Shown: piece after piece, positions 1 to 5,936 of the stretch | How positions within the stretch are numbered: the stretch's first letter is position 1 | Layout of the letters: each line of letters opens with the position of its first letter | Assembly: GCA_035318785.1 (NCBI GenBank) | Contig: DATHDZ010000039.1 | Location: 1 to 10,168, forward strand | Source: CAIYRG01 sp035318785 | Lineage (GTDB): Bacteria > Pseudomonadota > Alphaproteobacteria > Micropepsales > Micropepsaceae | DNA: 10,168 bases | Direction: 5' to 3' | Made by a program: the position numbers and the translations under genes | The notes under the pieces: model-generated | What the model saw: the letters and a program-made list of their open reading frames with translations, nothing else | The model's database searches: none | Told to the model about the DNA's origin: nothing

Positions 1-6
1 GGGACC

Positions 7-82
7 GGGCGGTTAGCTCAGCTGGTAGAGCACTTCGTTTACACCGAAGGTGTCGGCGGTTCGAATCCGTCACCGCCCACCA
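7..82 (+). tRNA. tRNA-Val (anticodon TAC)
   Basis: A complete cloverleaf can be folded by eye. The 7-bp acceptor stem pairs 7-13 (GGGCGGT) with 72-78 (ACCGCCC). The D arm is GCTC/GAGC around an AGCTGGTA loop. The anticodon stem is CTTCG/CGAAG with the 7-base loop TTTACAC at 38-44, giving anticodon TAC at 40-42, which reads GTA valine codons. The T arm is GGCGG-TTCGAAT-CCGTC with one G-U pair. The discriminator A is at 79 and the CCA end is encoded at 80-82. The promoter must lie upstream of the window. The gene looks intact and functional. Confidence 0.97.
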
Positions 83-167
83 GCCTTCGCTCGCGAAGCG
101 AGGAAGGCTGCCGCGCCGGAGCCCGCAGGGCGAAGGCGGGCCTTGATTTCCGCGAGCCTACGGCTCG
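82..167 (+). other. Three consecutive hairpins directly after the tRNA
   Basis: Hairpin 1 pairs AGCCTTC (82-88) with GAAGGCT (103-109) and continues inward as CTCG/CGAG. Hairpin 2 pairs CGCC (114-117) with GGCG (135-138) and, inside an internal loop, GCCC (121-124) with GGGC (128-131). Hairpin 3 is a perfect 6-bp stem, CGAGCC (153-158) with GGCTCG (162-167), around a 3-base loop. There is no U run after any of them, so they are not classical intrinsic terminators. They could act in tRNA 3' processing or transcription end, or belong to a dispersed palindromic repeat. The pattern resembles GC-rich repeats I have seen downstream of tRNAs in alphaproteobacteria, but only one copy is in this window. 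The rest of the gap up to 263 shows no convincing promoter. Confidence 0.55.
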
Positions 168-249
168 GCAAGCCGCGTCGCAGCGCTGCCGACTTTGCGA
201 CGAATTCATATTCCCGCTCACAAGGGCAGGGTAGAAGAGGTGGTATCGC

Positions 250-267
250 ATGGCCGGTTGCCTATGA
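250..267 (+). other. Five-codon ORF overlapping the EF-hand gene start
   Basis: ATG at 250 is preceded at good distance by the Shine-Dalgarno-like GAGGTGG at 236-242. It reads Met-Ala-Gly-Cys-Leu and stops with TGA at 265-267, which overlaps the ATG at 264 of the first EF-hand gene as ATGA. The EF-hand ATG has no ribosome site of its own at normal spacing. This arrangement fits a short leader that feeds ribosomes to the downstream gene by reinitiation. Chance is the main alternative for so short an ORF. Confidence 0.3.
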
Positions 268-770
268 TTCGCGTCGCCCGATTCATCGCTGTTGGCAGTG
301 CTGTCCTCATTGTCGCGGCGGCCTGCGGCGGGATGCGTGGTCCCCGGCCCGGAATGGGCGGCCCCAATGGCGGTATCCGCCCCATAAGCGAGCAGGAACA
401 GAACATCAGGATGATGCTGTCCTTCGATGGAAACAGCGACGGCACCGTCACGCGCGACGAGATGGAAGCTGCGCTGAGGCGGCAGTTTGCCGCTTGCGAC
501 ACCAATGGCGACGGACGCATCGACATGAGGGAGATGCAGGCGGAGAATGATCGCCGCTTCAGGGTTAATGGCGCAGGCGCCTCGCCGCTGATCGATTGGA
601 ACCAGAATGGGCAGATCGAATTCGACGAATTTGCGACCACGGCACGCTCTTTGTTTGCGGAGCTCGATCGCAACATGGACGGCAAATTGACCTCGGACGA
701 GCTTCGTTTGATGCCTCCCGGACGCGGACCCGCGCCCCCGATGGAGGCCCCACCGGGCGGCCGGCGATAA
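264..770 (+). CDS. Exported EF-hand calcium-binding protein (four loops), possible lipoprotein
   Basis: The 168-residue product has a hydrophobic N-terminal segment (about residues 4-20) ending in A-A-A-C21. This reads as a signal peptide with a weak lipobox, since Ala replaces the usual Leu at -3. A Gly/Pro-rich stretch (22-40) follows. Four canonical 12-residue EF loops lie at 55-66 (DGNSDGTVTRDE), 79-90 (DTNGDGRIDMRE), 111-122 (DWNQNGQIEFDE) and 135-146 (DRNMDGKLTSDE), each with Asp at position 1 and Glu at 12. They form two EF pairs, and the tail is Pro/Gly-rich. It probably binds calcium in the periplasm or at a membrane. No enzymatic domain is visible. ATG 264 is chosen because it gives a clean signal peptide. 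In-frame TTG 258, GTG 240 and TTG 195 upstream are less likely. It is a tandem paralogue of the next gene. The partner or pathway is unknown. Confidence 0.82.
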   Translation: MIRVARFIAVGSAVLIVAAACGGMRGPRPGMGGPNGGIRPISEQEQNIRMMLSFDGNSDGTVTRDEMEAALRRQFAACDTNGDGRIDMREMQAENDRRFRVNGAGASPLIDWNQNGQIEFDEFATTARSLFAELDRNMDGKLTSDELRLMPPGRGPAPPMEAPPGGRR

Positions 771-829
771 GCGAATTCATTAGACCGGCTTCCCCCTGGC
801 CAACCAAGTGATGTAGTTTTCCCTGTCGT

Positions 830-834
830 GGAGG
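830..834 (+). promoter_or_regulatory. Ribosome binding site deciding the second EF-hand start
   Basis: GGAGG lies 8 bases before ATG 843. This favours 843 over the in-frame GTG at 828, which overlaps the site itself. The start at 843 also gives the better signal peptide (Met-Lys followed by a hydrophobic run). Confidence 0.75.
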
Positions 835-842
835 CGTTAGTC

Positions 843-1364
843 ATGAAAGCCATTGCTGGTTCTTTGGCCGCTGGGGCCTTGGCGGCGGTTCTGATCGCCG
901 CAGTCGGTGAAGCTGCTGAGCGCATGCCGGCGGGGTTGCCGCCGAGCGCCGCGCTGCTGCTGCGCTACGACGCCGATCATGACAACAGCATCAGCAAGGA
1001 GGAGATGGAGGCGGGGCTGAAGGCGGATTTTGCGACGGCCGATACCAATCACGACGGTTGTCTGAGCCCGGGGGAAGTCCGCGTCGAAAACGAACATAGG
1101 CTGGAACGCGACCGGGTGCAGGCGTCACCGCTGGTGGATTGGAACCTTGATGGCTGCGTGGATGCGCGCGAATTCGGCAACACGGTGCGGTCCTATTTCG
1201 ACCTCGCCGATAGGACCAAGGACGGAAAGGTTTCGCAGCTCGAGCTGCGTGGCCCCTCCATGCCCATTGCGCCACGCACGGCTCCGACAAAGGCCGCCGG
1301 CATGGCTCCCGACGGCTCGACGACGCAGACCCCAACCAATCCGACGACGGGATTGCCCTATTAA
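843..1364 (+). CDS. Exported EF-hand calcium-binding protein (four loops)
   Basis: The 173-residue product has a Sec-type signal peptide: Lys2, a hydrophobic stretch at 3-22, and a likely cut near the Ala24-Ala25 region. EF loops lie at 43-54 (DADHDNSISKEE), 67-78 (DTNHDGCLSPGE), 99-110 (DWNLDGCVDARE) and 123-134 (DRTKDGKVSQLE). The 24/32/24 spacing and the ASPL(I/V)DWN motif before loop 3 match the preceding gene exactly, so the two are tandem duplicates. Loop 1 has Asn instead of the usual Gly at position 6, and loop 4 has Thr at position 3, so those two sites may bind calcium less well. The only cysteines, C73 and C105, both sit at position 7 of their loops. The C-terminal 35 residues are Pro/Thr-rich and look disordered. 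It is probably a periplasmic calcium binder of unknown role. The 72-bp gap to the upstream gene suggests co-transcription. Confidence 0.83.
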   Translation: MKAIAGSLAAGALAAVLIAAVGEAAERMPAGLPPSAALLLRYDADHDNSISKEEMEAGLKADFATADTNHDGCLSPGEVRVENEHRLERDRVQASPLVDWNLDGCVDAREFGNTVRSYFDLADRTKDGKVSQLELRGPSMPIAPRTAPTKAAGMAPDGSTTQTPTNPTTGLPY

Positions 1365-1377
1365 GGGCTCGCCCAGC

Positions 1378-1410
1378 GGATCGGCGACACGCCCCTGGTA
1401 TCCCCGATCC
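1378..1410 (+). other. Inverted repeat between the EF-hand and glycosyltransferase genes
   Basis: A perfect 7-bp inverted repeat, GGATCGG (1378-1384) and CCGATCC (1404-1410), has a 19-base loop and begins 13 bases after the second EF-hand stop. No U run follows, so it is at best a weak or factor-dependent terminator. It could equally be an operator-type palindrome or chance. If it ends transcription, the glycosyltransferase operon would need its own promoter in 1411-1467, and I see no convincing -35/-10 pair there. Confidence 0.3.
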
Positions 1411-1467
1411 TGTTGAGGCCGGCTTCGGCGGACCGACGACAGGGACTGTTTCGAGCAAACGGGCGCT

Positions 1468-3750
1468 ATGAACGATACCGTGCTGCAGAACGCGCTTCGC
1501 CTGCGCCGCGCTGGGAAATTCGCGGAAGCGGCGCAGCTTTACAGCGAGCTTCTGCGTAGCGAGCCACGCCATTTCGAGGCTTTGCACGCGCTTGGCATCC
1601 TCCATTACCAATCGGGTCAGCTGGAGGAGGCAGAGCGGCTGATCGGGGAAGCCATTGTGGTCAACCCCGGAGCTGCCGATGCGCTCTACAACCGCGCCTC
1701 GCTGTTGTTGAAACTGAACCGGCTCGACGATGCGGTGCAAAGTTTCGATCGGGCCATCACGCTCAAACCGGACTATGTCGAAGCGCTCGGCAATCGCGGC
1801 AGCGCTCTTTTGCGTCTGGGCCGCGCCCAGGAAGCCCTTGCCGACGCCGAGAAGGTCACGATCATGCGCCCCGGGTTGGCCCAGGGCTGGGCCAACCAAG
1901 CCGGGGCATTGCTGGCCTTGAATCGTCCGGCGGATGCGCTTGCCAGTTATGACCGTGCTCTTGCGCTCAAGCCTGACTATGCCCAGGTCTGGAAGGATCG
2001 CGCGGTGTCCCTGCTCGCGCTCGACCGTCATCTGGACGCCCTTGCCGCTCTGGACAGGGCTGTCGAGCTGGAGCCGAAAAATCCCGAGTCGCTCTACAAG
2101 CGCGCCGAACTTCAGCTGTGGTTGAAACGCGATACCGAGGCTGTGCTGTCCTATGAGACGTTTCTGGCGCTTGAGCCGGGACATGCCGAGGCGTGGAACC
2201 TGAAGGGTGTCGCCCTGGTCCAATTGCAGCGTCACGCCGAAGCACTGGCCTCGTTCGACAAGGCCGTGTCGCTCGATCCAGGCCACAGCGATGCCTGGAA
2301 CAACCGCGCGAATGTGTTGTTCGAGCTGAAACGCTTCGAGGAAGCGGGGCGCGATTACGAACGCGTGCTGCAGCTTGTGCCCGATCTTCCCTATGTCGAA
2401 GGTTTTCTCATTCAATGCCGCATGCGGGTGTGCGACTGGCGCTCGCTGGCGGACGACCGTCACAAATTATATGCCGGGCTGAAGGCGGGGAAGCGGATCA
2501 TCGACCCGCAAGGAAATCTTGCGATCTCGCGCTCCCCAGAAGACCAGCTGGAATGCGCGCGTATTTTCATGGCCGATGAAGCGGCAGGCCCGCCTCTCTG
2601 GCGTGGCGAGCGCTATTCGCATGAGCGCATCCGGGTCGCCTATCTCACCGCCGATTTTCGTCCTCATCCCGTGGCGTTCCTCATCGCGGGCGTGTTCGAG
2701 CACCACGACAGAGACCGCTTCGAGACGATCGGGATTTCCTTCGGTCCGGGGACCGAAAGCGAAATCCATGCCCGCATCGCGGCGGGTTTCGAGCATTTCT
2801 TCGACGTGCGCAGCGCGGGGGACGGCGAGGTCGCTGCGCTCCTCAAGCGGATCGAAGTCGACGTCGCGGTGGATCTGATGGCTTTCACCGAAGGCTGCCG
2901 GCCGGCGATACTCGCCCAACGCCCCGCGCCCATTCAGGTGAATTTTCTGGGTTTCCCGGGGACGATGGGCGCAGCGCATATCGATTACATTCTCGCGGAC
3001 CGCATCCTGATCCCGGACGACCAACAGCGTTTCTACGCTGAGCGCGTGGTCTATCTTCCCGACACCTATCAGGCCAATGATTCCCGGCGCCGCGTCGCGC
3101 AACAAACCCCAACCCGCGCCGAGGCGGGCCTCCCCGACAGCGGTTTCGTGTTCTGCTGCTTCAACAACAATTACAAGATCATGCCGGAGATGTTCGACAT
3201 CTGGATGCGCCTGTTGCGCAAGGTCGAGGGGAGCGTGCTCTGGCTGCTGCAGGACAATGCGACGGCCGTGGCAAATCTTCGGCGCGAAGCCCAGGCGAGA
3301 GGCATCGCGCCCGAACGCCTGATTTTCGCCGCGCGTACGACCCCGGCCGAACATCTGGCCCGGCAGCGTCTGGGCGATCTTTTCCTCGATACGTCGCCTT
3401 ATGCGGCGCACACGACCTGCAGCGATGCGCTGTGGGTCGGGCTGCCGGTCGTGACGTATCTCGGTCCCACTTTTGCCGCGCGCGTGGCCGGCAGTCTTCT
3501 TCATGCGGTGGGATTGCCTGAATTGGTGACGGCCTCGCCGGGTGAATACGAAGCCTTGGCGTCGCATCTGGCCCACGATGCTGACGCCCTTGCGGCCGTG
3601 AAAGCAAAGCTCGCCCACAATCGCCACACCCATGCCTTGTTCGACACGGCGCGGTTCACGCGAAATCTGGAGAAGGCCTTCGCTCGCATGGTGCAGCAGC
3701 ACCAGAGCGCCATCCCGCCACAGAGCTTCGCCGTCGAGGCCGAGTCATGA
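1468..3750 (+). CDS. TPR-GT41 (OGT/SPINDLY-like) protein glycosyltransferase, copy 1 (type A)
   Basis: This 760-residue protein is predicted to transfer a sugar, by family UDP-GlcNAc or a related nucleotide sugar, to Ser/Thr of proteins in the cytoplasm. Nine 34-residue TPR units span 7-312, followed by a linker with C322-D-W-R. The GT-B catalytic region runs from about 385 to 740. Recognisable landmarks by comparison with human OGT are H400 in ADFRPH (human H498), RPAPIQ and FPGTMGA, K570 in FNNNYK (human K842, which contacts UDP), H629, and H648-T-T...D653 (phosphate-binding loop). The residue two before that His is Ala646, where the other copies have Asn. No signal peptide is present. The start is supported by close alignment of the first 40 residues with the three downstream paralogues, although the ribosome site is weak. 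The stop overlaps the next ATG. The sugar and acceptor are not deducible: FlmG of Caulobacter shows that TPR/OGT-like enzymes can use other sugars on flagellin. Confidence 0.9.
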   Translation: MNDTVLQNALRLRRAGKFAEAAQLYSELLRSEPRHFEALHALGILHYQSGQLEEAERLIGEAIVVNPGAADALYNRASLLLKLNRLDDAVQSFDRAITLKPDYVEALGNRGSALLRLGRAQEALADAEKVTIMRPGLAQGWANQAGALLALNRPADALASYDRALALKPDYAQVWKDRAVSLLALDRHLDALAALDRAVELEPKNPESLYKRAELQLWLKRDTEAVLSYETFLALEPGHAEAWNLKGVALVQLQRHAEALASFDKAVSLDPGHSDAWNNRANVLFELKRFEEAGRDYERVLQLVPDLPYVEGFLIQCRMRVCDWRSLADDRHKLYAGLKAGKRIIDPQGNLAISRSPEDQLECARIFMADEAAGPPLWRGERYSHERIRVAYLTADFRPHPVAFLIAGVFEHHDRDRFETIGISFGPGTESEIHARIAAGFEHFFDVRSAGDGEVAALLKRIEVDVAVDLMAFTEGCRPAILAQRPAPIQVNFLGFPGTMGAAHIDYILADRILIPDDQQRFYAERVVYLPDTYQANDSRRRVAQQTPTRAEAGLPDSGFVFCCFNNNYKIMPEMFDIWMRLLRKVEGSVLWLLQDNATAVANLRREAQARGIAPERLIFAARTTPAEHLARQRLGDLFLDTSPYAAHTTCSDALWVGLPVVTYLGPTFAARVAGSLLHAVGLPELVTASPGEYEALASHLAHDADALAAVKAKLAHNRHTHALFDTARFTRNLEKAFARMVQQHQSAIPPQSFAVEAES
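3736..3739 (+). promoter_or_regulatory. Ribosome binding site of copy 2 inside the end of copy 1
   Basis: GAGG lies 7 bases before ATG 3747. It is formed by the codons of the conserved C-terminal Val-Glu-Ala of copy 1. Together with the ATGA overlap at 3747-3750 it indicates translational coupling. Confidence 0.6.
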
Positions 3751-5936
3751 GCGAGGTGGTGCTCCAGAATGCCCTTGCCTTGCGCCGCGCCGGAAAATTC
3801 GCGGAGGCGGCGCAAATCTACGGCGATATTCTGCGCGCCGAGCCGAAGAATTTCGAGGCTCTGCACGCTCTCGGTATCCTCAGATACCAATGCGGAGAAT
3901 TGGAACAGGCCGAACGTCTGATCGGCGAAGCCGTTACGGTGAACCCCCGCGCGGCCGACGCGCTCTACAATCGCGGCTCGCTATTGCTGAAGCTGAAACG
4001 ATTCGAGGAAGCGCTTTCCTGTTTTGGACAGGCGCTGGCGATCAAGCCTGATTACGCCGAAGCGCTCGGCAATCGCGGAGCTGTCTTGATGGAACTTGGC
4101 CGCTATGCCGAAGCGCTTATGGATTTTGATCGCCTCACAAGTTTGAAGCCCGGCCTCGCGGAAGCGTGGAGCAATCAGGGGGGGGCACGGCACAAATTGA
4201 GGCGCTATGAGCAAGCATATGCCAGCTTTGGAAAAGCGCTGGCGCTTCGCCCCAATTATCCCGACGCGCGAAAGAGTCGTGGCGCGGCTGCCTTCGCGCT
4301 CAAAAGGTTTGCAGACGCGCTGGCCGATGCGGATCAAGCCCTCACCTTCGACTCACGAAACGCCGATTCGTGGGAGCAACGCGCCGATGCTCTGGCTGAG
4401 CTGAACCGGCGCGAAGAAGCGGTCGTAAGCTATGACCGGCTGCTTGAACTGAGGCCCGGCAGCATCGATGCTTTGCACAATCGCGCCAACAATTTGATGA
4501 TACTGAGAAGGTTCGAAGAGGCCGCACGCGACTATGCCGAAGCGCTCCGCCTCCGCCCGGATTGCCGCTACGCAGCAGGCAATTTGGCCTTCGCGAGGCT
4601 GTGCACCTGTGACTGGCGCGATTATGGCGTTGACGGTGAGAGAGTCCGGTCGGGTTTGCGTGAGAAGAGGCTGGTTTCTCCACCCTTTCAGGCTCTCGTC
4701 TTGTCGGAGAATCCAGCCGACGCATATCAGGCGGCACGCCTTTGGGCAGAGCAAGCCGGCACATTCTCCTCAGAACCGTTGTGGCGCGGCGAGGTTTACC
4801 GGCACGACAAGATCCGCGTGGCCTATCTTTCGGCAAATTTCCAGGATCATGCCGTCGCGCGGCTGATGGCGGGCGTGCCCGAACACCACGACCGGCAACG
4901 CTTTGAGACATACGCGTTTTCCTTTGGGCCCGACGACGCGGGACCTTTGCGTGCGCGGCTGAGGAACGCATTCGATCATTTCGTCGATGTCCGCGATCTT
5001 ACCGAAGAGCAAATCGCACGAGGACTGCGCGAGGTCGAAGCCGACATCGCCGTGGATATGATGGGTTTCACCCAAGGAAACCGCCCTGGAATTCTTGGCT
5101 TCCGCCCGGCGCCGGTGCAGGTGAACTATCTCGGCTATCCGGGAACGAGCGGCGCGGAATGGGTGGATTACATCATCGCGGATTCGTTCGTGATCCCGCC
5201 GGAGCAACAGGTCCACTACCACGAGAAAGTGGTCTATCTGCCGAACGCTTATCTGCCGGGGGACAGCAAACGCAGAATTTCGCCGCGCGTACCGGCTCGC
5301 TCGGACGTGGGTTTGCCGGACCAAGGTTTTGTCTTCTGTTGCTTCAACAACAATTACAAAATCACGCCGGCGATTTTTGATGTCTGGATGCGTTTGCTGG
5401 GTGCCGTGAAAGGGAGCGTGTTGTGGCTGTCCTATCCGAACGCGAGCACAATTCAGAATCTCAAGCGTGAAGCCGAGTCGCGAGGTATTTCGCCGGAACG
5501 GTTGGTCTTTTCGTCCTATATAAAGCTCGATGAAGACCACCTCGCCCGGCTGAGTCTCGCCGATCTCTTTCTCGATACGCTTCCCTATAATGCGCATGCC
5601 ACCGCAAGCGACGCGCTGTGGGCAAACGTGCCCGTTCTGACGATTGCAGGCGCGAGCTTCCCCGGCCGTGTTGCCGCAAGTCTGCTTCATGCTATCGGCA
5701 TGGCCGAGTTGGTTGCGCCCTCCCTCGCGGCCTATGAAGCGCGCGCTCTGCAATTGGCCGGCAATCCGGCGGAGCTTACGGCTCTCAAAGCGAAGCTCGC
5801 GCGCCATCGCGACACCCAGCCTTTGTTCGATACTGCCCGCTTCACGCGCAATCTGGAGAGGGCTTATGAGGCGATGTGGGATCGTTCGCAGCGCGGGCTC
5901 CCTCCTGCCGCTTTCGCGGTCGAGGGCGTGCCATGA
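3747..5936 (+). CDS. TPR-GT41 (OGT/SPINDLY-like) protein glycosyltransferase, copy 2 (type B)
   Basis: This 729-residue paralogue has eight 34-residue TPR units (7-278), one fewer than copy 1, then the linker motif C288-D-W-R and the GT41 catalytic region. Landmarks are H368 in ANFQDH, RPAPVQVNYLGYPGTSGA, K538 in FNNNYK, the H of DEDHLAR, and H617-A-T...D622. It differs from the other copies at several positions: Asn364 replaces Asp before the catalytic-domain His, Gln-Asp precedes that His, and Ala618 replaces the Thr/Ser after H617. These may tune activity or donor choice, and the core His and Lys remain. TPR unit 5 is encoded across a run of eight G (4178-4185). It begins 4 bp inside copy 1 with a good GAGG site. 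Its catalytic domain is closest to copy 4. Acceptor and sugar are unknown. Confidence 0.9.
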   Translation: MSEVVLQNALALRRAGKFAEAAQIYGDILRAEPKNFEALHALGILRYQCGELEQAERLIGEAVTVNPRAADALYNRGSLLLKLKRFEEALSCFGQALAIKPDYAEALGNRGAVLMELGRYAEALMDFDRLTSLKPGLAEAWSNQGGARHKLRRYEQAYASFGKALALRPNYPDARKSRGAAAFALKRFADALADADQALTFDSRNADSWEQRADALAELNRREEAVVSYDRLLELRPGSIDALHNRANNLMILRRFEEAARDYAEALRLRPDCRYAAGNLAFARLCTCDWRDYGVDGERVRSGLREKRLVSPPFQALVLSENPADAYQAARLWAEQAGTFSSEPLWRGEVYRHDKIRVAYLSANFQDHAVARLMAGVPEHHDRQRFETYAFSFGPDDAGPLRARLRNAFDHFVDVRDLTEEQIARGLREVEADIAVDMMGFTQGNRPGILGFRPAPVQVNYLGYPGTSGAEWVDYIIADSFVIPPEQQVHYHEKVVYLPNAYLPGDSKRRISPRVPARSDVGLPDQGFVFCCFNNNYKITPAIFDVWMRLLGAVKGSVLWLSYPNASTIQNLKREAESRGISPERLVFSSYIKLDEDHLARLSLADLFLDTLPYNAHATASDALWANVPVLTIAGASFPGRVAASLLHAIGMAELVAPSLAAYEARALQLAGNPAELTALKAKLARHRDTQPLFDTARFTRNLERAYEAMWDRSQRGLPPAAFAVEGVP
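4178..4185 (+). repeat. G8 homopolymer inside copy 2
   Basis: Eight consecutive G encode the end of Gln and Gly-Gly plus the first base of Ala in the Asn-Gln-Gly-Gly-Ala stretch of TPR unit 5. The equivalent positions of the other copies have at most four G in a row. Gain or loss of one G would frameshift the gene before the catalytic domain. Confidence 0.95.
5922..5926 (+). promoter_or_regulatory. Ribosome binding site of copy 3 inside the end of copy 2
   Basis: GAGGG lies 6 bases before ATG 5933, embedded in the Val-Glu-Gly codons of the C-terminus of copy 2. It favours ATG 5933 over the in-frame upstream ATG 5876, which would add 19 residues that lack counterparts in the other copies. Confidence 0.65.

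Noticed and set aside
7..82. tRNA-Val as an integration site for a genomic island
   Set aside because: No integrase gene and no second copy of the tRNA 3' end are visible in the window, and base composition does not change obviously after the tRNA.
2407..2445. Cysteine-containing linker before CDWR (also near 4600, 6890 and 8873) as a metal or redox site
   Set aside because: The Cys-Asp-Trp-Arg segment is shared by all four copies and resembles a segment common between TPR and catalytic parts of bacterial OGT-like proteins. The extra cysteines nearby vary between copies, so no specific metal site is supported.
991..2463. Long minus-strand open frame opposite EF-hand gene 2 and GT copy 1 (a similar one at 2467-3702)
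   Set aside because: These are antisense shadows of GC-rich TPR/GT41 genes. Their peptides show no recognisable domain and similar shadows recur opposite each paralogue.
5876..5932. Upstream in-frame ATG extending GT copy 3 by 19 residues
   Set aside because: The extension overlaps copy 2 deeply and has no counterpart in the other copies. ATG 5933 has a ribosome site and matches the MSE/MNE starts of the paralogues.
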